A stretch of 64,000 bases of DNA, taken from NCBI GenBank assembly GCA_933207985.1, contig OW240916.1:294812744-294876743 (forward strand), read 5' to 3'. A program made the position numbers and the translations under genes. This document shows, in pieces, positions 22,466 to 34,362 of the stretch (position 1 is its first letter; each line of letters begins with the position of its first letter). The notes under the pieces were generated by a model. It saw only the letters and a list, made by a program, of their open reading frames with translations, was not told the origin of the DNA and did not search any database. This DNA comes from Pelobates cultripes (taxonomy: Eukaryota > Chordata > Amphibia > Anura > Pelobatidae).

Positions 22466-24341
22466 CAGGGCCGTCTTTATTATGGATTGGACCCTGGGCA
22501 AACATTTGCTTGGGCCCCCTGAACCCGGTCGTCCCCTCCCTGGCATGCAATCATGCCCCCCACCCCAACGCAGAGGCGGACGTAAAGTAGAGAGGGCTCT
22601 GGTGCATGAATTATTTTGGGCAAGAGGGGGCAAAAGGTAGATCCCCATCTGTCATGCAACTCCAACAATGCTTTGACAGCTGGGGCGCTACCATTTTCCT
22701 ATGCATGCAAGGTTATATTTAGCACTGAGCAGTATTTGTGTGTTTGAGTGTAAGCATGTTTTTGTATGGAGTATGTTTGTGTGAATGTAGGGGTGTGTTT
22801 GTATGTGGAGATGGCATTTAAATGCAAGTATGCATTTATGTGTAGTGTTGGTTTATGAATACACTGGTGTGTTTATATATAATTTTGTTGTTTAAAAAAA
22901 GAGGTGTGTTTATATGTAGTGTTGAAGTTTGAATGCAGGTGTGTATTTGCGTGTAGTGTTGAATGCTGAGATGTATGCACAAATACACATGCACTGTCAC
23001 AAACACACACACACACACACACACTCACTGTGAATACACATACACACACAGAAACACTTGCAGATACACAGATATACACAATCATACAGATGCAGCTATA
23101 CAGACACATTTACACACACTGACACACACACATACAGACACACAACCTGGCACACATGCAGACACACAGATGCACACACGCACACACACACAGATACACT
23201 GACAACATACAGATACACAGACACACACAATGACAACATACAGACACACAGATACATACCCTGACAAATGCAGATACAAACACTGACACACATGCAGATA
23301 CACACATTGGCTACATACAGATACATGCACAGGTATACACACTGGCACAGACACACATATACATACATACTGACAACATACAGATACACACTGACACACA
23401 CACACACACACACACAGACACTGTGATAGACATACTGACACTGTGACAGACATACTGACTGGCACACTGACATACATACAGACACACAAACTGACACACA
23501 CAGACATACTGACATACACACAGACATACATACTGACACACACATAGACATACAAACTGACACACAGACATACAAACTGACACACAAACATATACTGACT
23601 GACACATACATACTGACACACACACAGACATACATACATACTGACACACAAAGACATACATACATACTGACACACACACATACATACAAACTGACACACA
23701 GACAGACATACAAACTGACACACACATGTACATACATACTGACACACACACAGACATACAAACTGACACACAGACATATACTGACTGACACATACATACT
23801 GACACTCACACAGACATACATACATACTGACGCACACACAGACAGACACTCTTCAGTTTCCTACCTTTGAAAGAGGCTTCCTTCCCTGGGGTCCAGTGTG
23901 CTGGCTGGGGTAGTTGGGAGTTGGGGGTCTGGCTCTTCTTGCTCACCCTCCTCACTGGATGCTGGCTCAGCAGTCTCCCGGGCGGCCCGATGTCTTTGAG
24001 GTGGGAGGAAGTGATTCGCGGACGTCACTTCCTCCCATACAGCCGTTAAGCAAGGACCCGGTCGCGCTGTTAAAGGGCCACAGCGCCGACCAGACCCCTG
24101 CTGGAACTTGCTCACTGGGTGGCCCTAAAGGTATGGGCCACCCGGTGGGCCCCCTTAGTGTGCGGTCCCCAGTGCAGCCGCAATACTAGCACCGCGGGCC
24201 CATTAGGTAGGGAAATATTTTTTTATTGTTTTTTTATTTTATTGCAGGCGACGGGGCCCACGGGGCAGCTGCTTTGGGCCCCCCATGAGTAACTGGGCCC
24301 AGGGCAGCTGCCCCATTTGCCCCTCCTTAAAGACAGCCCTG
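22466..24341. mobile_element. Non-autonomous hAT-like element with internal satellite (1876 bp)
   Basis: Terminal inverted repeats CAGGGCCGTCTTTA (22466) and, read inward on the other strand, CAGGGCTGTCTTTA (ending 24341) match at 13 of 14 bases. The flanks TGTATTAA (22458-22465) and TGTATCAA (24342-24349) are an 8-bp target duplication with one mismatch, the hAT signature. Both ends continue into GGGCCC-rich sequence. There is no transposase; the interior is GT/CA simple sequence (22,735-23,850) and a GC-richer block (23,870-24,200). The long minus-strand frames of Cys/Val/Ser/Met inside the satellite (up to 255 codons) are spurious. Confidence 0.8.
22996..23850. repeat. CA-rich satellite with CTGACA/GACATA units
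   Basis: Starts as an AC run (22996-23024), then becomes irregular copies of CACACAGACATAC and ACTGACACACA. Larger near-copies recur, for example around 23,560-23,640 and 23,740-23,830. It lies inside the hAT-like element, so it probably grew or travelled with it. Confidence 0.85.
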
Positions 24342-24399
24342 TGTATCAACAAAAGGTATTAAACAAACAAATGAGAAATCGTTTTACTGATAAAAACCC

Positions 24400-24468
24400 T
24401 AGATGGACCTGGCACCCAGACCACTTCATTAAGCTGAAGTGGTCTGGGTGCCTATAGTGGTCCTTTAA
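24400..24468 (+). mobile_element. TTAA MITE, family B, right end only
   Basis: Reads GGACCTGGCACCCAGACCACTTC, then the ATTAAGCTGAAGTGGTCTGGGTGCC hairpin, then TATAGTGGTCCTTTAA to 24468. This is the right terminus shared with the full copies at 34820 and 39303. The rest is missing. Confidence 0.7.
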
Positions 24469-25582
24469 ATGGTTTTTCACAAAGGTTTCACTATTCAACA
24501 CTTGATACTCATGACAGAGGCAAATCCAGTTCTACCACCCAAATAAAAAGTTCCTTTTCTTTAGTCAATGTCTTTTCTCCGAAGATAAACTAATGAGTTG
24601 TTTATGGTTCTGTATGTCTCATCGGATAGTTTGTTTGTATCATGTTTTAGATGATCATTATCAATATGTTGTCTCTATTTCATATTCCAAAATTAGCAAA
24701 GATTTCTAGCATAGAAGATGCAACAAACAGACCAAAAATAGCCAAGCTAAAAAAAACAGTCAGGCAATTAATTCATGCTTTATTTTAAAAGCGGAAAATA
24801 AATGTGCCACAACCAGATTTTATGACGCCCCCATGTAGTCTTCATGCAGTTCTGCTACTGTAGTGGTAATAGAAATTGGATGGTGTGATGGAGCTTTCAA
24901 AAGAGCAGACAATAAAGCCAATGGTGAAAAAAAATACAATTTACAATATAATTTACAATTTAATATTTTTGTAAAAGTCGCAAGTTAAACAACTTAATTT
25001 ATTTTACATGGGGTGGTGTCTTATTATAGGAATTTTTGGTATGGACTGAACCTTTGTCTGACCATTGAGATTTTGCACTCTGGTCTGTAGAAAGAAAACA
25101 TGTAGAAGACTTTGATAGAACTCGATCGTCTAAGCTTGACAATCTGCCACCACTGTTAAGCAGAACATATTTTTTCACTTTCATTGTAAAACCAAAGCAG
25201 TAGAACATCACCGACAATGGCATCTGTTTAGCTTTTACAATCTTGTTTGTGGAAGACAGAGGTTGCGGAATCCTAAGTTGTGTTCAGTATACAGTTTCAT
25301 AAATGTTAATATTTTAAAAAAAGAAGAAGAAAAAAATTTCTTGAGGGTTACATCAACTTCCAACAGACCATCAACACAAAATCAGAAGATAAATAGTCCT
25401 TTCATGTTCGAGTCTTTACCCCTAACGTGGTTAGCATTTTCTCTTGACAGTTCAGGGATAAAGTCTATTCATTACAGTGAAATAAAAACAGAAATCGAAT
25501 CCAGTACAGAAGTTAAACAACGTACAACAACATACGACACACTATACTAAACTAAAGAGACATTTACATCCAGATTTATTAG
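24469..25582. other. AT-rich stretch, no feature seen
   Basis: No recognised repeat or coding signal; open frames are short and featureless. Confidence 0.4.
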
Positions 25583-26402
25583 TTAAATGAAAACTATAGT
25601 GTCAGGAATCCAAAACTGTGTTCCCAACACTAAAGTGTCCTCTGCTCTGGGCCCCAAAAAAAAAGCAACGATGCCTCACAATGCTTGGTCATGCACCTCC
25701 ACCGACATCAGTCGTTGGGGGAAACCTAATGCGCATTTGGGTGGTGAGCAAGCATTAGGCCTTCCCAATAGGAAAGCATTACCTTCATGCTTTCCTATGC
25801 AGATTCTCAACATGCTGGCCGTCCTCATGCAAAGCGTGAGGATATCCAGGATCGTTTCATGGAGTTAAACTCAATGCAACGCCAGGAAGTGCCTCTAGTG
25901 GCTGTCTGGTAGACTGTGACTAGAGGCAGTCTTATCCCTTAAAGGACCACTATAGGCACCCAGACCACTTCAGCTTAATGAGGTGGTCTGGGTGCCTGGT
26001 CCCTCTAGGGTTAACCCTTTTTTCTTATAAACTTGGCAGTTTCAGAGAAACTGCTATGTTTATAATATGGTTAATCCAGCCTCCAATGGCTGTCTCTTGA
26101 GAGTCGCTAGAGGCGCTTGCGTGCTTCTCACTGCGTGCTTCTCACTTCTCATGCGCATTTAGCCGATGACGTCGCTATGGAGGAGGAGAGGAGGAGGAGA
26201 GCTCCCTGCCCGGCTCTGGAGAAAGGTAAGATTTTAACCCCTTCCTCTCCCCAGAGCCCAGCAGGAGGGGGACCTTGAGGGTGGGGGCACCCTCAGGGCA
26301 CTATAGTGCCAGGAAAACGAGTATGTTTTCCTGGCACTATAGTGGTCCTTTAAGGTGAACATTGCCGTTACTCAAAAACCTAATGTCTTACATTGCAGGG
26401 TA
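25583..26402 (+). mobile_element. TTAA element split by a second TTAA MITE
   Basis: Left end TTAAATGAAAACTATAGTGTC at 25583. The sequence runs to GTCTTATCCC at 25938, is interrupted by a family B MITE (25939-26353), and appears to resume as GGTGAACATTGCCGTT...TTACATTGCAGGGTAA (26354-26402), a fold-back typical of these elements. An internal hairpin TAGGAAAGCATTACC / CATGCTTTCCTA lies at 25771-25798. The resumption is inference from the fold-back pattern. Confidence 0.5.
25939..26353 (-). mobile_element. TTAA MITE, family B (415 bp)
   Basis: Bounded by TTAA at both ends; termini TTAAAGGACCACTATAGGCACC and CACTATAGTGGTCCTTTAA. It has the family hallmarks: a CACCCAGACCACTTC / GAGGTGGTCTGGGTG hairpin near one end and a GTGCCAGGAAAAC / GTTTTCCTGGCAC hairpin near the other. 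Orientation is opposite to 34820-35313. Non-coding. Confidence 0.85.
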
Positions 26403-27892
26403 AAGAGAAAAGACCGGTTCAGTGAGATTTAACGTATATTTCAAAACATATTACATATATCATGTTTTATCAGTTACACCGCTATATCATTTATTATATA
26501 TAGTTAGGAAAAATTATTATTTCATGAATATATGCTGAGACTGAGCTTACTGTGCATTTCAGAAATAATTACAACTGATGGTTACATGATATTTAATACA
26601 TACTGGTAACAAAATAATGTAAACATTTTGATATGTATTATGTTTATTTAATTTATGCACTAGATTGTGTTTATAGTCTTAACTATTCGTAGCTAGCACT
26701 CATCACACATTTAAAAAGGCACAGGACTGTTGAAAATCAAATATGTTGCCAAATATGCTTGTGTCTACAGTATACTTACAGTGCAGCAAAAAAATGATTT
26801 ATATGAAATATATAGAAGAACCATTTACCACAGAAAAGCCAGTAAAGGTGAGGCAGTCACTAAACATGAACTAAATTGTAATATTAATTTTAAATACATA
26901 TTTTTAACAATATGTTAAATTATACACAATGTATTAAACACACACACACATGCGTACACCCACAAGCACAAATGAAATAAAATAACATCTAACTTTAGTT
27001 CAAATTCATAAATCCTTGGACCATGAAAAGATTCATTGCTTAGAATGCTACAGTGAAATATATAAATTTAGCTTTTCCTAATTGGATTAAAAATTGGTAT
27101 ATAAATCATTTAAATGCAGCTGAATTGCATAGAAGTATTTAAAAAAAAACATTAGGTGAAACAATTCGGTATGCTTGTACTCACTTACTTACATACTATG
27201 CTTTAAATACCAGGTTTAGAAGCAGCAGTAATTTATATTACAATTAAAGGCTTTGTTGGATAACTGAGCCTGAATAAATAGTAATAAGTAATAAATATTA
27301 ATAAGGCAGTTGTTGATGTTTTTGGTGCCTTTATAAAAGGGTTACTCCAAGCTTAAAACTATTTAATGCTTGTTTTGTTCTATATATTAACGTATCACTG
27401 GTATTTACTGTGCCTTGTTTTTTTCATTTAAAAATGAAACTAAAATCACAACCATCACAGATTCCAATAGCGACACCAACGCCACTCAACCACCTCTCTC
27501 TCCCCTCCATGCCTCGTCCTCTTCACCACTCCTCCTCTTTCCCATCACTAATTAGGACATGGAAAAGGTCCGCTGGTGCGTGGCATCCCTTCTCTTACCC
27601 CTTTCTGCCCACCCACCACCATAGGGTTGTAGCAGAGCCCCTCTTGCCAAGATGACCTGAAACACAAGAACCCCTAGACATCAGCAGAACTTCTTTAGGG
27701 ATCTCCCTCGTCACTAGGCAATAATCACACTGAGGGCACTCATTTAAATTTATCTTTTCTCCTTGTACCCACCAGTTCTGCCATGACAGACCACACTTTG
27801 ATGGCTCAGATCATCAATCTTGATCCAATGAGAAAGCACCTGAAGTCAATTTCTCATGCACAGCAGAACGCACTATAGTACAGCTTAATGTA
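26403..27892. other. AT-rich stretch, no gene
   Basis: AT-rich with a short CA run (26938-26950). 27,440-27,840 is more C-rich and may be eroded TTAA-element sequence leading into the hairpin at 27893. Confidence 0.35.
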
Positions 27893-28002
27893 GTTGTTCT
27901 GGTGTCTATAGCATGTCCCTTCAGGCTTTTTAATGTAAATACAGTGTTTACATTGAAAACCCTGCAGGGACATGCTTTAGACACCAGAACAACTACATTA
28001 AG
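27893..28002. repeat. Long hairpin of a family A MITE
   Basis: Left arm CTTAATGTAGTTGTTCTGG...CATGTCCC...AATGTAAATACAG pairs with right arm TGTTTACATT...GGGACATG...CCAGAACAACTACATTAAG, giving arms of about 50 bases with few mismatches. This is the terminal hairpin module of the family A type (compare 'ccagaacaactgcagcttaat' at 47038-47058). The element's outer ends are eroded. Confidence 0.6.
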
Positions 28003-28455
28003 AGAGCAATACACAATATAAAAAAGAGGAAGAGAACATTATCTATTTTAAAAGAGTAATTCATAAAATATATACTAGTACATATTTACATTAATAATGT
28101 ATAGGGGGAACATCCTCTATAGTGGCATATGGGTGATGACATGTAAACTAACTTTATTGTATATAGAAATGTAATTGAGATATATTGTGCATTGGGACGT
28201 GGGGATTTAGTTCTAGGCAGTGGGAATGATGTAAATAAGTAAGAAGTTGTTGGTTGAACTTTTGGGAGCAGTATTGTCTTCACTTAAAAGTACTTTTACT
28301 ATTTTATAAAGTGGCAAACCTCAAAATTGGCATTTAAACCATAAGAAATCAAAGTTTTAAAATTAAATATAAATTTCATCTCCTCTGTGCCCAATTTTTT
28401 TCACATTGTTTCCTCCTCTACAATCTTTTTTCCCCTCTTTGATAGCACAGAAAAG
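28003..28455. other. Intergenic stretch, no feature seen
   Basis: AT-rich; nothing recognised. Confidence 0.35.
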
Positions 28456-28918
28456 TAGGGATGCGCATGGGAAAAATAGGGTAGGGTTAAGGGTTATGGT
28501 AGGGTTAGAGCTAGTGGTAGGGTAAGGGGAAGGGTCGAGTTAGGAGCAGGGTTAAGGATAGGAGTAGGGTTATGGTAGGGTTAGGGGTAAGGTTAGGGTT
28601 AGCATAGGGTTATTGGTACGGTTATGAGTAGGGTTAGGAATAGGGTTACCCTACCCTAACCCTACCCCTACCCTAACCCTACCCCTAACCCTATTTCAAC
28701 CACTAACCCTAACCCTACCCCAACCCTATCCCAACCACTAACCCTACCCCAAACCCTACCCTAACCCCTAGCCCCAACCCTCTCCTGTTTTGCCACTTTT
28801 CAGAAATCTGAAACACTTTAGATCTTCCGGAATTCGGCACTTCGGAAGCATCCGAATATCCGAATTTCTAAAATTTGTCCAAATTTGCATTCGGAACGAA
28901 ACAAATTGCACATGTCTA
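28456..28918. mobile_element. hAT-like MITE (463 bp) with telomere-like core
   Basis: Starts TAGGGATGCGCA (28456) and ends TGCACATGTCTA (28918); read inward the ends are TAGGGATGCGCA and TAGACATGTGCA, 9 of 12 identical. Flanks CAGAAAAG (28448-28455) and CAAAAAAG (28919-28926) form an 8-bp target duplication with one mismatch. The right 110 bp (TTCGGA/TCCGAA-rich) resembles hAT-type subterminal sequence and recurs degenerately at 29197 and 2873. The interior is a telomere-like inverted array. Non-coding. Confidence 0.65.
28480..28795. repeat. Head-to-head degenerate TTAGGG/CCCTAA array
   Basis: 28,480-28,646 is degenerate TAGGGT(TA) sequence on the plus strand; it flips at about 28,646 into CCCTAACC-rich sequence to 28,795. 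Units vary from 5 to 7 bases (GTAGGGTTA, GGTTAGGG, CCCTACCC). The order TTAGGG then CCCTAA is that of a telomere-telomere fusion, but the block sits inside a transposon with target duplications. Confidence 0.85.
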
Positions 28919-29196
28919 CAAAAAAGTAGACTTTCAGGGTTCTAAATATGCATTTGTTAAAAATGTAGAGAAACGCTGTGTGTTTCCACCTCTTTTTTAA
29001 TGTTCCTAACATGTTCGGCAATTCTAACTTTTAACTGTCTAATAGTTCTGCCTACATACAGCAGGTTACACGGGCATTTTAACATATATATATACCACCC
29101 CTCTTGAGTGGCATTTCAGGTGATCTTTAATAATGTATGGTTGCTTAACGATATTACTTATTTGAAAATTTCAGACTGAACATTTACTTGATGCAC

Positions 29197-29575
29197 TAGA
29201 CTTGTGCACAGCGGAAAATTACTTCTGCCAAAAATAAAACAAATTTCGGAATGGACGAATTTCACTTATGTGGAGGTATGGCTCGGCCGAATTTAGTTAA
29301 CAAAGGCTGATCAATGTACTGCTAAATATATACATAATATAAATATGTGTATATATTTTGCGGTACACTTATAGTAACTGTCCCTAGCTATCAATCAACT
29401 CTTTTTTTGTGTGTGTGCAAAAAGCAGAATTCAGACTATTTTATCAAATCTAACATGTTCAGCCATTGTGTGTTGTGTATTATTTCTGATTTGGCTACAT
29501 TTTGGCTCAGAGTTTGGAAATTCGAATTACCAAACGATCGGCCAAAATTTGGACAAATTGCAGTTTTGTAAAGAA
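29197..29575. mobile_element. hAT-like remnant related to 28456-28918
   Basis: Begins TAGACTTGTGCAC and continues AAACAAATTTCGGAATGGACG. Near the other side, GGCCAAAATTTGGACAAATTGCA (29540-29562) matches the subterminal wording of 28456-28918. A terminal match on the right and a target duplication are not clear. Confidence 0.4.
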
Positions 29576-29943
29576 AGAAATATTTAAGCCTATTAAATAC
29601 CCTCTTGCATGTGAAGAAGCGTATTAGCTGTATATGTACTGCAGTATGAGATCTGACTGAGCATTAAATATACTGGCAGCTCCTCTTTGCAACGATACCT
29701 ACATTATAATGTAACAGACGTTAATATGGTTATAGAATACTATAGGGTGATACAAGTCCATCATGTTCAATGTTTTTTTACCTCCATGTATCTGATTAAA
29801 AAAAAGGCAAAAAACCCCCAAAACAATTAGGAAACTTCTAGTAATATCCCCAAAATCTTTACAAAAAAATCAAAATATTTAATTAGTATTTAAGTAAATT
29901 CAGATACAATGGAGAGTAAAAGGAGTAAAAGTGTATCCTTCTA
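29576..29943. other. Intergenic stretch, no feature seen
   Basis: AT-rich flank 3' of the Penelope-like element; could include its 3' UTR, but no terminal repeat is recognisable. Confidence 0.3.
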
Positions 29944-31475
29944 TCAGACCCATTTGCGCGGTGTTACATTTATATATCCACAGTACACTCTTACATGTTT
30001 AGGGATCAGACCCAAATCTTCTCTCCTTTGACCCAGGGAAACTCTCTTAATCTCTACAAACCCAAGGCCTCCTAATGAATCTTGATGGTAGACTTTAAGA
30101 TGACGATCAACAGGGATGTCCCTGTGTAAGGAAACAGAGTGAACATGCTCCATTATATGGTTTTTAAAAGGGGGGAACATCTTGCCTGTGTATTTGATCC
30201 CACATGAGCAAGTTATAAGGTAGACCACCCCTACTGTTCTACAGTTAAAAAACTGTTTGACATTGAAACTGAAGAGGCCACTACTGTCCCAAATTATTTT
30301 GGAGTCCTTTGAGAACTTGCAGGCAACACAGTGTTCAAACGGATATGTGCCTGTGAGAGCCAAGTGCTTGCTTTGATTGGAAAAGTGGCTTGGAATGAAC
30401 AGGTCTTTTAGATTTTTACCCTTTCTAACTATCAGTGACACCCATGGAGAAATAGCTTCCTTACGAGTCAAGAGAGTCAAGAGAGTCAAGAATCCACCTA
30501 GTATTTTCTTTGACTAGTCCCTGCCTGAAGTAAAGTTGGTTGTACATCTTGTAGTGCTTGGAACTCCTCTGTCACATTCAAATGTCCTTTTGTACGCTCT
30601 TTTTAAGCAGCAGTTTGGGTAACCCCTCTCTTTAAATCTCTGTCTCAGTTTTGCCACCTTGGTATGAAAATCTTCTGCAATTCTCTTGATCCTGAGATAC
30701 TGTCCCACTGAGATTGCCCTTTTTAGTGGGAGTTGATTGTGACTCTCCTACTTAAGCATGGTGTTAGTTGCTGTTGGCTTACGAAAAAGGGTTGTATATG
30801 TACTCAGTGAGTCGTTTATGGATAACGCATAGTCCAAAAGGTTACTCACTTCCCTAGTAAACCATAGAGTCAGGTCGTTGTTGTTAAAGTATTGAATGAA
30901 CTAAAGGAAAATGCCCCTTGTATCATTTCAGACAACAAGGACATCATCAATATATCGCTTCCAAAAGAAGATGGACCAGAGAAAAATCTTGAATCTAGAA
31001 AGGTTTACACATCCTTCACATCCAGCTCATGAGGAATAGAGGCTTTAACATTCAGGCTGCAGAGGATTGAATCCTCGGGTACTTCAAGAGACCACAAACC
31101 CCCTCAATTATCCACATATACACTAGTTTTATGTGTATATTTGAACCGAACACAATTGGTATTCCTGTAAGGGTTGGGTAGTTCTTGATTTTAGAAAGCC
31201 AGGGAAGGTGGATACTGTCGGACACCTAATGTTCATAAAGGCATACTCGTCTTTAGTGATGACCTTATCATCAAAGACCTTGTCTAGAAATGCCTTAAAT
31301 TCCCTTAGGCATTGGGATGGTGGATCTCTTGTTAAAACTTAATAAGTTTTGTTGTCCCTTAGTATGTTCTTGCCAACCTGGATGTAATGTGACTTATTGG
31401 GTACCACTATGTTCCCACCCTTGTCTGCTGGTTTTATGATGATGTCCTCATTGTCCTGCAGTTCTTGAGAGAAAG
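29944..31475 (-). mobile_element. Penelope-like retroelement (RT + GIY-YIG), degenerate
   Basis: The minus strand carries, in order: IIIKPADKGGNIVV (about 31385-31470), the conserved PLE motif upstream of the RT fingers; a GIPIVFGS-type motif (about 31150); SLNVKA (about 31050), where PLEs usually have S-L-D-V, so the first catalytic Asp appears to be Asn; RYIDDVLVV with the YIDD catalytic box at 30943-30954; GQYLRIKRI and RFKERGYP (30590-30710), the thumb region; and a GIY-YIG endonuclease segment GVVYLITCSCGIKYTGK (about 30184-30235) in an open frame of 181 codons (29944-30489). PLEs prime reverse transcription at target sites using the RT and this nuclease. The ORF is broken by several stops and at least one frame change, so it is a dead copy. 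It is 5'-truncated and no pseudo-LTRs are visible. Family (Poseidon/Neptune versus Penelope) is not resolved. Confidence 0.8.
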
Positions 31476-34362
31476 AGAAAGGCAGAAACCCTATAATTCA
31501 GAACACAGGATCTCCAAACATGGGTACACAGTAAGGACGATGGCTAAGAACGTAGTCACCCAGCAGCAGAGGTATCTCCTTGGTTGCTCAATCTTTTCAT
31601 GCTCATTCACATATCACTACATTATATGCCAATGCTGAAACTACAAGTAGGTGCATTGAAGAGAGGCACATCGCTCCTGCTCCTTTTCTCTTCAGCTTAT
31701 AAAGGATTAATATTCATGCATGGGACTTTTCTGTGAAGAATATGTTAGTATATATTATGATTGCAGGTTTATACAATTGGTTTGATTCAAATATAGACTG
31801 AAAACTATTTGCTAAGCCACTTGGCTGCCTTTTTGATGCAGAGCACAATGTTACAACTCTACTACCAATTGTGCAACATTCTTTGCATTCATTGGTAAGA
31901 CACAAGCTCAATTCCCCTTCATATAATGATACCAGGTGATATATATGACTTTTGTGTTGCTTTGACAATCCCGCAATGCTTGAAGTTCAGTGTCCTGTAC
32001 CAGTGAACATTGAACCTCTTACAAACGCAGACCGGCACATATTTTCTGATGTTTCCCCTGTTATATTGCCCCCTAGATTTCTGACCCCTGGCCTGAATGC
32101 TCATTTGCAAAATTTAAAACACCCGCTCTGACAGTAGGTAAGGACCACAAATCCCTGAACCCAGTTCCATCTTTTTTTTGTTTTTTTTACAATAACGAGT
32201 GTAATGGTGCTTCGACAAAATATATAAATAGCAACACCAAAACTATATTGAGTATACTTGGGTATATTTTTGTAATTGTTCTGTATATTATTGGGTTTGT
32301 ATTTTGTTTGTGTCAAACTCTTGTCTATTTGATTCCTCCCAAAATATCAAATGAACAAAGAGGGAAACTTTAATTTTAGGGGTGTGAGTGTGGGTGTGGC
32401 TAGGGGCAGGTTATTCTGAGTAATTGTAAGTGACTTACTAGTAAAAATTTAAGCAACTATAATGTAATTTAGAGCAGAAACAATGTATCTTTACAGAGAA
32501 TGATTTCTAAACACATTTTTTGTAGACATTACTGGGAGTATTATTGCTGTGGAGCTCTGTTATACACTCAGACACACTAACAATATAAAACTCCACGAAA
32601 AGAGGGATATTAGTATAAAAAGGGGGGCGGAGGGATTAACATATTCGTAACAACTTTAAAAAAGCACAACGTGTACTGTTTTTGTGAGATTTCAACATTT
32701 GTTCTTATTTTAGTAGAATTGAATTTAATAAACACACAAAGTAAACACATTATAATGTCTGCTTGTCCAAGAGCACCTTTCTAAATATAATGCTAAAACA
32801 ATACCGCTGTTTTCCTTTTTTTCCTACGGCATTTCCTGTTTATTTCCCATGAAAACAAATTTTATGTATTTGTTACAAATGACCAGCATGTTTCTGATGG
32901 CTGACTGTCAGATTTTAAATAGAAAACTCATTTTCTTCCATTTTTTTTAATTCAAGAAAATAAAGACTGGAAATAAAGGTATTTAAAAAAATAAAACACA
33001 ACCTAACGGAAAATCATTGATACATACTTTTTCAAAACTTTTTTGAGCCAATGGGACCATTGACTGACTGCATGAAGAAATTCGTAAGTTCATATTTACC
33101 CATATACAGCCTTCTTGGGGATAAATATCCAGAGTCAACTCATCACTAAAAGTAAGTTGGATGTAAAATCATGTTCTCATATGGTCCAGTTTTGTCCAAT
33201 TTTTGGATCATGTCAACACAGGGTACAGAATAAAAGTACGCTGGTATAGTGTGGTGATACTGACACAATGTGCTGGCTAATTCTACATTCTAAAGCATTG
33301 CAAAACATGTGATGTGGACATACATGTAAATCTAGTCATATATTACATAGACATTAAACAAAAAAGAAAAACTATAATTATAAAACATTATGAACACATT
33401 TTTATAAATATAAAAAGAATTGCAGCTTCCCTGGATTTTTGATAATATGTTTTCTAATACCTGATATTTAAACAGTATGTACTGTGGAGGTCAGAAAAAT
33501 AAAATTATATGTAGAAACTGCTGTGTGTCTCCATCTTGGCTCCTGTCATCATGTTAAACGTTTTGTCCTTTTCTGCAGAAACGTGCATGCCTCCCTATTC
33601 CCCACACAATACATGGTGGTGGATATCACAGGAGAAATGGTGGGGGAACCTTCAATTTTGTCACATTTCAACACCCTCTGAACCCTCAAATGTCATATTA
33701 AAATGAGCAGCTAATCACACGGACTAAAAGTGTTGGGAATTAAAGTTCATAATAGAATTAGTGCTCACAAGAGATAAGTGGTCCCTCTCTGTGTCCCTTT
33801 TCAGCATCAATGTGGGGATACAGACTGGGGTGTACCACTGCGTGCTCTGTTTAACTAGTTCTGCTTTCAATCGTTAACATAGAATTGATGGATGACCTTG
33901 GCACTAAAGATATTAATGGGATAAACAGTGGATTTTGCTCACAGGTTTCATATTAAAGAACATTAAAATGGCTATAAGAACAGTAATAACTGTCAGCATG
34001 AGAAAAGTCCGGTTATGCCAATAAACAATAACCTGAAGAATGATTGTTGTGTCTGTAGAATATGTCTCTCAATATCATGCAGGTAATTCTCTTTATTCCC
34101 TATAACTTAGAGTATACATGCGCGCCAGAGATCCTTAGCCATGCAGACTTGTGTCCCGTTGTTGGACTGAGCCATGACGTGCATTGTGCATGTGTTGCTT
34201 AGAATTCTATGCACAGCTCCATTGTAGGACGCTCTTTAGTGACATCACGCATCACTACAGTGAAAGCCACCCAGAGCTGTTTGTAGACCTCCGTGCAACT
34301 CGACACTCTGGAGTGGTGAAGAGAAGAGGATGACAGCAGGTTGATGCCCATTATTTGAGAAA
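31476..34362. other. AT-rich stretch, no gene
   Basis: About 2.9 kb. 31,476-31,700 could be the 5' edge of the Penelope-like copy. The remainder is AT-rich unique-looking sequence with short, domainless frames (for example 33484-33681). Nothing else recognised. Confidence 0.35.

Noticed and set aside
23082..23849. 255-codon Cys/Val/Ser-rich protein on the minus strand
   Set aside because: Translation of a CA/GT-rich satellite inside a hAT-like element; parallel frames of 247 and 164 codons show the same composition.
28480..28795. Telomere-telomere fusion site
   Set aside because: The head-to-head array lies inside a segment with hAT-like ends and an 8-bp target duplication, and its units are very degenerate. 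A transposon origin explains it better.
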